This document shows, piece after piece, positions 45,760 through 56,109 of a stretch of 64,000 nt of DNA. The notes below the pieces were generated by a model. The model was not told the origin of the DNA. It did no database searches and was given only the letters and a program-made list of their open reading frames with translations. This DNA is from Humulus lupulus. Lineage: Eukaryota; Streptophyta; Magnoliopsida; Rosales; Cannabaceae. The stretch spans positions 173,443,980 to 173,507,979 of the forward strand of contig NC_084798.1 in assembly GCF_963169125.1 (NCBI RefSeq), given 5' to 3'. The first letter of the stretch is position 1, and each line of letters begins with the position of its first letter. The position numbers and the translations under genes are program-made.

Positions 45760-48389
45760 ATGCCAGATTTGTGGGGAGGTGAACGGCCCATCGACGACGA
45801 TCTTCTTGCCCAGCTGCTCGAAGGCGAAGAACAACCGGCCGACCGAATCCACGAGATTCCTTTCTCACGATCCTCTTTCAGACCTCGTCCTTCTCCTCCT
45901 TAAATGGCTCATTCCAAATCCTCAGGCAAGAGAAGACCTGACTCCGACGATAGTCCAAACCTTCCTGCCCAGCCTGATCCGCAGGCTAGGGTTCCCTTGA
46001 CCAGCGATCGAAACAATCCTGTTCCTGACCCTAACATCCAAATTAGAGCCCGCCCTCGCCATCAGAATCTGCCTGATGTCGAGTGGTATACTTCCCCGAC
46101 CAGCGTAGTGACCCTTCGGATGGTTGCTAACTATTTCAGGAAGTATCCCCTCACAGGGGTTTCCATCAAAATTCCTGCCGCAGACCAAAGGGCTAACCTC
46201 CCCGAAGGTATATATAGTGCCTGGTCTCGGTATCACATAGAGGCAGGGGCTTTCCTCCCTATACATCCTTTTTATCAGGGGGTGGCTAATTATTTCGACG
46301 TCGCCCCCTTCCAAATTACTCCAAACAGATATAGAATGCTGGCCGCACTCTATATCCTGTACAAACTTAAAAAATGGCCAGAACCTACCCCCCACGAGGT
46401 CAATTATCTTTTCGACCTTAAATCCAACCCGCAATAATATGGGACGAGTTTCTTCCACCTTTGTCACCAAGAGACAAATCGGACGTTCCTGAGTGACACC
46501 ACGCACATATCCAATGTGGGGCAGTACAATAAGGAGTACTTCCTTACTCCAGACATAACCAGCAACAACCTAGCCTTCGCTCGAGGAGGTAAGTGCCGTC
46601 TTTTTCTGGTCGATACTTTTAATCAAGGAGTCTCCTTTCATTTTTCTCAAACTGTACTTTGTCTTTCAGGCCCATGGTTACGTCCGACCCCAACACCAGA
46701 CATGGTATTGAGGTCCAATAGACTGGCCAGGATGACAGACGCAGAAAAAAGCGTCAAGTCCCTGGTTACTGATGAAAACCTGAGGCTGTCTGGCCTCCTG
46801 GCTCCTCGCCATGAAACAAGAGGATCCGTGGTAGCTGATGCCACTGCCGAGGGGGTTCCCGAGCAGCAACCTCCCGTGTCCCCTCCTCGAAGGAGGCCAA
46901 TGGGGGTTACAATCAGGGAGCCCACGGGCAATCCTTCCACAGAAAGGCCTTTTGCTCCCCAAGGCAAGGGGAAACAAAAGGCCAAAGAGCCGGTTGTGGA
47001 CTTGGGGGAATCCTCTGATGAGAACGGTAAAATTATTTTGCTTTTAAATAGCTTGCCAACTCCCTGTCACTTGTTTGACAGGGAGGGCAACTTTACATAT
47101 GCTCCAAATCTAGGGCTAGACTTCTTCGTGCCAGATAGTGAGTGTGTGACTAATAGAGTCAATAGTATAGCGACCAGTAGTTGTAGCTCGGGTATTAACT
47201 TTGTGACCTTCTTTTTCGTTGGATAAAGAATTTTCATCTGCCTTTATCTTACCCTTTGCATGTGTTTACTTGTATGCAGACATGGCCACTCCCAATGTCT
47301 TCGATCTATATCAGGCTGAGGAGGAAGAGGAAGTTCCTCAGCTTCGGCGAAAGTCGTCAAGGAGACACACCGGCGAAACAAGCCAGGGGCCTGCCAAAAA
47401 GAGTCGAATAGAAGACCCTCCTAGGGACGTGCCAGCTGGGCAAACTTCTGCTCATCCCCCGGCCCCTGCTGAGAAGCAGACTTCTCCTGCCCCGCCAAAC
47501 CCTCCGGCTGCGTCCACCAGGGAACAAAACAAGCGGGAAGAAACTCTTGGGGCCAAACTCTCGAGCCATGCCTTACGAGCAGCCAAAGACCGCCTCGCGC
47601 ACATCGCGAAGAAAGACCGCGTCAAAAATGCGTTGGTTGAGGCAGAGAGCATGGCGGTCGACCAAATCTTGAACAGGACCCTGAATGAAATAGCCAGCAT
47701 AAGTGCTTCTTTATTTCTTAGGCCTTAGTCTTTTATTCTTTACAACAGGTTCTAAATTTATCTTTTTTCCTTAGGCTTTGCTGTCTGCAACTGCTGCTCG
47801 TACCCGCACCCAAGCCACCATCGAACAGGCTCAGGCAAACGCTATCGAGAGGCACCAGGTGAAAGCGGCCGAGGAACTTTCGGCTGCAAAGGCCAGGCAT
47901 GCGAAGGAGTTGGAGGCGATGGGTCAGCAGAGGGATGCCGCGGTGACAAAGCTGTCAGAGGTTGAAGCTACGAAGGCAGCTATAATAAAGCAGAGGGAGG
48001 AGTATCAGGAGGCCAGCTGAGTCCAGTATCGCGAACGCAAGAGACTGGAAGAGGAGCATAAGTCCAAGGACGAGGCCATTGCTACTCTTGAGGGCAAAGT
48101 AAAGCAGCTGGAGCTTGACAACTCCAAGAATCTGGAAAGATATAAGAGGATGATGCTCCGGTGTTTTTACAACTTCTGGAAACACAATCAGGGTGCTGAC
48201 TTCGGCTATCTTTCAGAAGATGTTAGGACTGCCAAGCTGGCTCGCTGCACCGCTCAACTGGCTGAAGAGGAGGCAAGAGCCAGGGTCCTTGCTTCCCCAA
48301 GCATTGCTGGCGTAGAGGAAGAAGGAGCTGCTAAGGATGCTGCCAACCAGAATGCTGATAAAGACCCTCCTGCTCCTAGTGCCTCTTGA
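45760..48389 (+). pseudogene. TAT-5 antisense ORF (aORF), spliced, nearly intact
   Basis: After the leader intron (45333-45753) an ATG at 45760 starts a 47-codon ORF (MPDLWGG) whose TAA (45901-45903) directly precedes ATG 45904 of the main frame. Main product: a basic/Pro N-terminus; the globular PF04195-like domain (VSIKIPAADQRANLPEG, YSAWSRYHIEAGAFLP, YFDVAPFQITPNRYRML, PEPTPHEVNYLFDL); a TAA at 46435; then FFHLC and NKEYFLTPDITSNN. Introns 46589-46669 and 47027-47279 have GT-AG ends and keep phase 1. A fourth intron ends at 47774, but its donor reads ATAAGT. The tail (47775-48389) is a coiled coil with a TGA at 48018, ending DKDPPAPSAS. Function is unknown. Confidence 0.8.
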
Positions 48390-49080
48390 GCTTTATTATT
48401 TTTTTCCTTTCTTTTGATTATACGACCCACGGGTCGTGATGTAAAGACAATACCATTTTTGAATTTGCTGCATGGGTAGCAAACCTTTTCTTTTATTTGA
48501 ACAGTTACATCCAAGCAGTGATGCTTGCAGTGTAAAAGATTACATCATGATGCTATAACATTTTCATTTATTATAACATTTGTTCGTATGACCGAACTTA
48601 GCATAGTACTTTGGCTTGATTTGACAAAATATAAATTTTGAAAAATACTCTAAGTACCTTAGCATGCTTTCACTCATTTTGTTCATGTGTTTACATACCT
48701 CATGGTACGCTTTGCTATCGATGTGCCTTATATGCCCCCCAAGTGATCGAGGAGCTTTAGGTCCTTGGTCACTTGCCTTAACCACGACCTGTTCGAACAT
48801 TTCTGCTCGGGTGAAAAAATAATACTTGTAATACAGCAAAACAACACACGTAATGAACAAATACTTATAAATATAAATTTACAAAAGTTGGCAAGAATGA
48901 CTGGCTGCGCACAGTCCCTTATAATCTCGTATTAAAAATGGACTAAACATGTCTTTACGAGTGATTCTAAGATAGAATCTTACATATACGAGCGATTATC
49001 CATACAGCGTGGCTAACCCTCTTTGCACAACTTGTAAAAAGTAAAATTTTAATACAAGCCAGTCCTTTAAAAAGGACTGT
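48390..49080 (-). other. TAT-5 spacer between pol and aORF
   Basis: No coding sequence is seen. The two convergent genes end on either side. On the minus strand GATCACTTGGGGGGCATA (48731-48748) is the second PPT-like motif, 333 bases past the pol stop. Confidence 0.7.
48731..48748 (-). promoter_or_regulatory. second polypurine-tract-like motif in TAT-5
   Basis: GATCACTTGGGGGGCATA matches the motifs at 9833-9849 (TAT-1) and 34361-34375 (TAT-3). Confidence 0.5.
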
Positions 49081-50860
49081 TCACTGATAGTACTTGCGCA
49101 GGTGTTCTCCATTCCAATAACGTGGAACGAGATCTCCGTTTAAGCGTGCAAGTTTGTAGGTGCCCGGATGAAGGACTTCTTCAATTTGGTAAGGTCCTTC
49201 CCAATTAGGTCCGAGTACTCCAACAGTGGGGTCGCGGGTGTTTAAGAAAACTCGTCGCAGCACCAAGTCTCCGACGTTGAATTTTCTTTCTTTAACTTTG
49301 GAGTTAAAGTACCGGGCGACTTTTGCTGGTACGCAGCAACTCGGAGTTGGGCTTTCTCCCGTATCTCGTCAATCGAGTCTAGGGATTCCATCATCAGCTG
49401 GTTGTTCTGGTCTTGGTCGTATGTTAGGCGTCGATGTGAGGGGGGATCTAATTCGACAGGCAACATCGCCTCATATCCGTAGGCTAAGGAAAATGGGGTA
49501 TGTCCTGTCACTGTTCGGTGAGACGTTCTATACGACCAGAGGACTTCAGGCAGCTGCTCTGGCCACGCTCCCTTAGCTTCTTCAAGCCTCTTCTTCAAGG
49601 TATCTTTAAGAGTTTTATTCATGGCTTCGACCTGCCCATTCGCTTGGGGGTGTGCAACTGAAGAAAATCTTTTAATAACTCCATGTCTTTTGCAGAAATC
49701 GGTGAATAAGTCGCTGTCAAATTGGGTTCCGTTGTCTGAAACTATCTTTCTAGGTAAACCATATCGACAGACAATGTTCTTGATAACAAAGTCAAGAACT
49801 TTCTTGGTCGTGATGGTAGCGAGCGGTTCAGCTTCGGCCCATTTGGTGAAGTAATCGACTGCCACGACTGCGTACTTTACTCCGCCTTTCCCTGTAGGCA
49901 GGGATCCAATCAAATATATCCCCCATACTGCAAAAGGCCACGGGCTTTGCATCTGTTTTAATTCGTTTGGAGCTGCTCGTGGAATCTTGGAGAACCTTTG
50001 ACATTTATCGCATCTTCGTACAAACTCCATCGAATCCTCGTTCATAGTTGGCCAGAAGTAGCCTTGCCTTAGGATCTTCTTTGCCAAACTCTGCCCCCCA
50101 GCGTGATCCCCGCAGAAGCCTTCATGCACTTCTTTCATGAGTTCCTTAGCTTTTTCCGGTGTAACGCATCTGAGTAGTGGCATTGAATATCCCCTTCGGT
50201 ACATAATGCCATCGACCAGTATGTACCTAGCGGCTCGCCTTTGTAGAGTTCTGGCTTTGTTTCTATCGGCTGGTAGCACACCGTTCGTCAGATACTCCAA
50301 ATAAGGTGCCATCCATGTATCCTCCATTCGAATCTCCATACTGGATTCGACCACTTGTATGCTTGGCTCACTCAGTCTTTCTACTGGCACAATGTTCAAG
50401 GTGTCAGCATCTTTTGCGCTCGCAAGTTTTGCTAAGGCGTCTGCGTTTGAATTTTGATCCCGCTGTATTTGCTGAAGGGTGTACTTCGCGAACTGGGCTA
50501 GTAGGTCTTTTGTTTTATTTAAGTAGCCCACCATTTTTAAACCTCGCGCTTGATATTCTCCTAGAACTTGATTCACCACCAGCTGTGAATCACTGTAGAT
50601 ATCAAGCGTCTTTATGCTCATATCTTTCGCCATTCTCAATCCAGTGAGGAGTGCTTCGTATTCTACTTCATTATTTGACGCGGTGAAGTCGAACCTGATG
50701 GCGCAGTGAAATCGATGCCCTTCCGGCGTTATCAATATCACTCCCGCTCCAGCGTGGGATTCGTTGAACGACCCTTCCATGAATAACTTCCATGACGGAG
50801 CTTTTTCTTGAGGCCCAGGCGCTTTAGGTTGTTCGCACTGTTCGCTGTCTAGGAGTTCGG
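49081..50860 (-). pseudogene. TAT-5 archaeal-type RNase H and integrase
   Basis: Minus-strand frame from 51278 down to 49242, then a one-base loss (CAGCAAAAGTCGCCC, near 49318) moves the last 60 residues to another frame ending YYQ-stop at 49081. RNase H: the first catalytic Asp, VDGS in TAT-1 and TAT-3, is MEGS here; EYEALLTGL, YSDSQLVVNQ and NADALAKLA follow. Integrase: HEGFCGDHAGG and CDKCQRF zinc ligands are intact; WGIDLIG reads WGIYLIG (Tyr codon 49914-49916), losing the first catalytic Asp; SDNGTQFDS and QVEAMN keep the other two. So a young copy has damaged active sites. Confidence 0.93.
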
Positions 50861-52388
50861 TGAATTCTGCAATAAGATCGGCCAAGACTTGTCCCTTTAC
50901 TGCTGCTCGCGGTGAATAAGTTATGTCGAACTGCCCTAATTCGACTGCCCATTTTAATAATCGCCCAGCCGCCTCTGGTTTTTGGAGGACTTGCCGCAGG
51001 GGCTGGTCAGTTAAAACTGTAATAGGATGGGCTTGGAAGTAAGGGCGTAGCTTCCTAGAGGCCAGGATTAAGCAATATGCTAACCTCTCGATTGGTGGAT
51101 ATCTCAATTCTGCCCCGATCAGTCTCTTGCTTACATAATAGACTGCTTTTTGTACGCCTTCTTCCTCTCGCACTAGTACCGCGCTAGCAGCAACTTCAGT
51201 AATCGCCAGGTAAATAAACAAAGTTTCTCCTTCGATTGGCTTTGATAAGATGGGAGGTTGTGCCATATGGGATTTCAAGGCCTAGAATGCTTGCTCGCAG
51301 TCTCCTACCCATTCAAACTTCTAATTTCCTCTAAGTAGATTGAAAAAAGGGACGCACTTGTCTGTTGATTTCGAAATAAATCTGCTTAGGGCTGCGATTC
51401 TCCCAGTTAAACTTTGTACATCTTTGATCCTTTCTGGCGATTTCATGTCGATCAGGGCTTTTATCTTGTCGGGGTTGGCCTCGATTCCTCTTGAATTTAC
51501 AATGAACCCCAAAAAATTCCCTGATCCAACTCCGAAGGAACATTTGAGGAGATTTAACTTCATTTGGTATTTGTTCAATACATCAAAGCACTCTTGTAAA
51601 TCCCTCACATGTCCTCCTGCCTTTTTAGACTTTACCAGCATGTCATCCACGTATACCTCCATGTTTACTCCGATCAGCTCCTTAAACATGTGGTTGACTA
51701 GCCGTTGGTAAGTCGCACCTGCGTTTTTTAGTCCGAAGGGCATTACTTTGTAACAGTATAAGCCCGTATCGCTCCGAAAGCTGGTGTGATCCACGTCAGG
51801 GGGATGCATGATAATCTGGTTGTAGCCCAAATACGCATCCATGAACGAGAGGATCTCGTGCCCTGCAGTTGCATCGACCAGCTGGTCGATTCTTGGGAGT
51901 GGGAAGCAGTCCTTTGGGCAGGCTTTATTGAGGTCTGTAAAATCCATGCAGGTTCGCCATTTGCCATTTGGCTTGGGAACCAGCACTGGATTGGAGACCC
52001 GCGATGGATAAAACGCCACCCTGATGAACCCATTCTCCTTTAATCTTTCAACTTCTTCTTTTAAGGCTCTCGATCTATCCTTATCGAGCAGCCTTCTCTT
52101 TTGTTGCATGGGTGGAAAGGTCTTGTCTATATTCAGGACATGGCTGATAACTGCAGGATCTATCCCAGCCATGTCTTTATGTGACCAGGCGAAAACCTCC
52201 TGGTTCCTCCGCAAAAATTCCACCAGTGCGTGCTTCGTGGTAGGCTCTAAGTTTTTTCCAACCTTTATGACTCTGGTCGGATCTTTTTCGTCGAGTTGGA
52301 CCTCCTCCAGGTCCTCAACGGGTCCAATGTTTTCTTCAAAATCCCCAAAGCGAGGATCTAGATCTCTATCCTCACTTTGGGCAACACC
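50861..52388 (-). pseudogene. TAT-5 reverse transcriptase and Ty3-type RNase H
   Basis: The frame follows the TAG at 52389 without a shift. The linker has GVAQSEDRDLDPRFGDFE. RT (52223-51321) has VFAWSHKDMAG, NPVLVPKPNGKWRTCMDF, LPRIDQ, SFMDAYLGYNQI, VMPFGLKNAGATYQRLVN, the catalytic YVDD (51642-51653) and KCSFGV. Two TAG codons, at 51318-51320 and 51279-51281, interrupt the join to RNase H (LFIYLAITEVAASAVLV, VYYVSKRLIGAELRYP, LLKWAVELGQFDITY). All are in one frame. Confidence 0.93.
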
Positions 52389-52391
52389 CTA
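52389..52391 (-). other. in-frame TAG between protease and RT, shared with TAT-3
   Basis: Minus strand GATGGAGTCACCAAA, then TAG, then GGTGTTGCCCAAAG. The same peptide context (VTK-stop-GVAQSE) occurs at 30593 in TAT-3. Frame 55-to-49 kb is the same on both sides of the codon. Confidence 0.85.
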
Positions 52392-53828
52392 TTTGGTGAC
52401 TCCATCACCGGATTGGGCTTGTGTATCTACTGACATCTGCAACCTATCCGAAGTAGTGCTCTTCGGCGTTCCGCTCTTCGCCTTTGTGATTGAGGCATTG
52501 TAGCACTCCCTGGCTTCCCTCTGGTTCCCCAACACGCGTCCTACCCCCGTGTCTGTTGGGAATTTCATGGCCAAGTGCCACATAGAGATGACGACCCATA
52601 GATCAACCAGTATAGGCCTTCCAATGACGGCATTGTACGCCGAAGGAAAATCGACCACCACAAAAGTGGCGAGTACTGTCCTTGTTGAAGGCGATGTCCC
52701 TGTCGTCACTGGTAGTTTGATCAATACGGCGGGGGCGAGTCCTACTCCAGAGAAGCCATATATCATTTGGTTGCAGGGCTTCAATTCCTTAACGGACAAT
52801 TTCATGCGTTCCAATGTAGACTTATACAGGATATTCACTGAACTTCCTGTATCGACCAGCACTCTCTTTACCATCATGTTGGCCATCTGGATGTCCACGA
52901 CCAGCGGATCGGAATGTGGGAAACGGACATGTTGGGCATCGCTATCAGAGAAGGTTATTTCACCTTCCTCTGACCGAGCCTTTTTTGGTGCGCGGTCTTC
53001 CACAGTCATCATCTCGATGTCCTGGTCGTGGCGCAGAGTCCGAGCATATCGTTCCCTGGCCTTTCCACTATTTCCTGCGAGGTGCGGGCCTCCACAAATG
53101 GTCAATAAGGTGCCAGTCACGGGGGCAGGCTGTAAGGGTGGCGAGCGTTGGCACGTAGGCGCCTGCTCGTTGCTACCCAGAGCTTCTCGTTGGGAATTTC
53201 CCGAGGCCCGTACGTATCTTCTCAAATGTCCTTGTCTAATAAGGAACTCAATTTCGTCTTTCAACTGGTTGCATTCGTTGGTGTCATGTCCGTAGTCGTT
53301 ATGATAACGACAGAACTTGGTAGTGTCTCTCTTCGAAATATCCTTTCGAATGGGGCCAAGTTTCTTATAAGGCACACTAGAACTTGTGGCCTGATAAACC
53401 TCTCCCCGAGACTCAATGAGGGTAGTGTATTTAGTGAACCGAGGTTCATAACGATTACCCTTGGCTTGTTTATTGTCGAAGGTGAAAGGCTCGTTATACG
53501 GCCGCTTTCCACCATTCTTGCCATTGCCGTTCCCGTCACCTTTATCGTTGCCATTAGGTTTGGACCCATTGGCGGCTTTGGCGGGTTCGGCAGCCTTCTT
53601 ATCCTTGCCTGAGGGCTTTCCATCGTCGGCAATGGCTTCTTCGAGCTTGATGTAGTGATCAGCCCGGTCCAAAAATTCCTGGGTAGTTCTCACTCCTTCC
53701 TTTCGGAGACTTTTCCAAAGGGGAGAATGACGCCTAACCCCTACGGTTATGGCCATCATTTTGCCTTCGTCCCCCACCGTTTTCGCTCCAGCCGCTGCTC
53801 GCATAAAGCACTGGATGTAGTCCTTCAC
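52392..53828 (-). CDS. TAT-5 Gag C-terminal half and aspartic protease
   Basis: An uninterrupted stretch of 479 codons. It begins in the gag helix KDYIQCFMRAAAGAKTVG and passes a Lys/Asn/Gly-rich basic region and the zinc-knuckle-like KFCRYHNDYGHDTNECNQLKDE (about 53330-53270). Next come TICGGPHLAGNSGKARERYAR, then the protease: HVRFPHSDPLVVDI, active site DTGSS (52839-52853), flap MIYGFSGVGL, YNAVIGRPIL, and KFPTDTGVGRVLGNQREARE. It ends at the shared TAG. The protease is intact, unlike that of TAT-1. It would be made as part of a Gag-Pro precursor; processing is assumed from the family. Confidence 0.9.
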
Positions 53829-55320
53829 TGATTCTCCATCCTGCTGGCGAATTTCAACTAGCTAGTTTGCTTCGGTCAGATGCACACGACCTGCATAGAA
53901 CTGTCCGTAAAACTCCCTTACGAACATTTCCCAGGAAACTATGCTTGCGGGGGGGAACTTAAAAAACCATTCATGCGCGGCTTCAGAAAGTGTTGCAGGG
54001 AAGATCCTGCACCGAGCGTCTTCGGACACTTTCTGAATGTCCATTTGTATCTCAAATTTATTGACATGAGATACTGGGTCTCCGTACCCGTCAAAATTTG
54101 GAAGTGTAGGCATTTTGAACTTTCTTGGAATTTCTGCATTAGCTATCCTCTGTACGAAAGGAGTGCCTTTCCTCCTATCGTGATCAATATATGACGTCCT
54201 TCCCCCGACCAGCTGCTGCACTGCTTGGTTGAGGGCATCTATTTGGGCATGTACAGCGGCAGGAATCGCTGTGGCCTCTATTGCTGGGGGACCTTCTCGC
54301 CATGCCGCTCACGGAGATCGTTGAGTACGTCACGCAAATCCTCGTCTCTTCTCCGCTACTCGCTACCCCTGAGCCGGTTGAAGACATTATTTTTCTTGGG
54401 CTGCCCCCCAGCGTCCCGTCTATTGGGTTGGTCATCTTGAGGTACATGGCTGCTGCCTTTACCTCTCTCTTCATTTCTTCAGCCAGCGTTTCCCTTGCCT
54501 GAGTCGGCCTCATTATATCCATGGCCATCTCTGAACCTTGATTGGCTATGGTGGGATTGACTGTTCCCTCGATTTCTGTCCCTGGCTAAAACGTCCCAAA
54601 CGTTAGAGGGCGGCCTGCGCTGGTCGTGGTGTCCCCGTGCATTATCATGCCGTGGGGGACCCCGGACCGCAAAGCCTAACTCTGAGTCCCTCCTGTTACC
54701 AGGGGGATACTGACCTCTGTTCGGTAGGTTTGGCTCATCGCCCCTACAGCGTCTAGGACTACGAGGCTGATGCTCGGCCCTATTCTGCCTCTGTTGCGGG
54801 GGATTGCCGCGACCAGCTTATGATGGTGGCTGCGCCTCAAGGTCCAGTGGGACATCATCATGGGGCACCTGAGGCTGCTCGGGCCTTTGCGGACTCGAAG
54901 GCTGGATTGGTGGGCTAGGATTAGGACCCCTCTGGGGTGGCCCATTGACAGGTTGGTCAGGCTGCGAAACAGGTGCGGCCTGATTCCTTGCCAGTTGCAA
55001 GGCTGCCTCGAGGGCTGCCATGGCTTCGCTCTGGCGGCGGTCCATCTCCACCTGCCTTTCGCTTAATTCCGCGCGCTGCCGTTCAATCTCCTGCTGCTGT
55101 CGCGCCACAACTTCGGCAGCAGTCTCTTGACTGGCTCTCCGGTTAGCTAGCTCTTCCTGCAACGCCCCCAGGGTACTTTTCAGCGTAGCGTCATCCATCT
55201 CTTCCTCCTCGAAGTCCAGATGTGGCTCATCTTCTGCCATGCTTGCAGGGGGAGGAGGAGGTGGGTTTGATGGCGCAGCAGTGGCCGCCTCTCCAGCTTT
55301 CCTTCCAGTTTTCGCCATTG
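53829..55320 (-). pseudogene. TAT-5 gag, N-terminal and core part
   Basis: ATG 55320 (MAKTGRKAGE) lies 48 bases inside the 5' LTR. First comes a 165-residue part with a Pro run and a coiled coil (LQEELANRRASQETAAEVVARQ...RRQSEAMAALEAAL). A TAA at 54818 is followed, in the same frame, by an Arg/Asn-rich stretch. Frame changes then lead to VFNRLRG and DLRDVLNDLRERHG (about 54380-54310). The core (54221-53862) has FDGYGDPVSHVNKFE, IFPATLSEAAHEWFFKF and SWEMFVREFYGQF. A TAG at 53862 replaces what looks like a Gln codon. Probably three frame lesions in all. Confidence 0.88.
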
Positions 55321-55341
55321 ATTTTCTCAACAATGATAAAT

Positions 55342-55367
55342 CAAACTCTCAATGAAAGCACCAGAAT
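55342..55367 (-). promoter_or_regulatory. TAT-5 primer-binding region
   Basis: The minus strand reads TCTGGTGCTTTCATTGAGAG directly after the 5' LTR end GGTCAACA. It is shared with TAT-3 and TAT-4. Confidence 0.7.
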
Positions 55368-55959
55368 GTTGACCCAGATTTTGGCCAACTGACACGGAGT
55401 CAGAATACGCTTGATGTGAATTAATACGTTGAGAAGAACGTGATGACAAAAAGTAAAAAGAATGCGATATTTTATAGTGGTTCGGCCCCAGGATATGATA
55501 ATGACCTACGTCCACTTAGGCTGTTATTAATGTGAGAATCAAAGGAGTGATCAAAGAACTCGGGTTCAATGAGTTTCACCAACCTCTGAAGAATAATACA
55601 ATATTTCAAATGGAATTATACTAGTATCCAGTAATTCGAAAGCCAAAAAGTCCCTCTCTTGAGCTATATTTCTCTATTTATAGGCTCAAGGGGGATTACA
55701 TGATTTAGTTGCCGATTTTCTCTCCTGATTAACCGGATATTCAGGAGATTCTGTGAGTTAAATTCGGGATCTACAAAGATCTTTACAGTAATATTACATT
55801 GCATGCAGAACTATCGACCAGGCTGGTCGCAGGTATGACTGGGCTGCTTACTGCTTCTAATACGTCCTCTGGTCGATACACTAGCAGAGTTTCTCCAGGT
55901 GTCAGCCACATGTCCAGGGTTCACTTGCCACGTCATCAATGCCAATTTTTTGGATAACA
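55368..55959 (-). repeat. TAT-5 5' LTR
   Basis: 592 bp, near-identical to 44329-44921. ATAAT follows. Confidence 0.96.
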
Positions 55960-56109
55960 ATAATATTCTTTATTTATTTGAAAATTTTATAACAATGATA
56001 CAAATTTACTAAAAATAATCAATAAATTCTATAAATAAAACTAAGCAAATGTGCATTGCACGTTGCTTGTATCTAATATGCTAAAAGTGATACACATGTG
56101 GGAGGGAGG
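55960..56109. repeat. continuation of the AT-rich repeat interrupted by TAT-5
   Basis: GACAATGATACAAATTTA-like sequence and AAACTAAGCAAA then TGCATTGCACGTTGCTTG match 43686-43770. Together with 44211-44328 they rebuild the second copy of the unit. Confidence 0.7.

Larger units (their letters stand above)
44329..55959 (-). mobile_element. TAT-5: youngest, nearly complete Tat-type element
   Basis: It is 11.6 kb on the minus strand, with LTRs 44329-44921 (3') and 55368-55959 (5') and the duplication ATAAT at 44324-44328 and 55960-55964. By hand count the two ~592-bp LTRs differ at 13 positions (about 2.2 percent). It contains gag, protease, RT, both RNases H, integrase and an antisense ORF. Frame damage is limited compared with its neighbours: gag frameshift/stops, two stops at the RT/RNase H join, and one frameshift near the integrase end. 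Close relative of TAT-3 in pol. Confidence 0.96.

Noticed and set aside
52549..53295. 248-codon open frame on the plus strand of TAT-5
   Set aside because: Antisense shadow of the intact Gag-protease frame on the minus strand; composition follows the complementary coding sequence.
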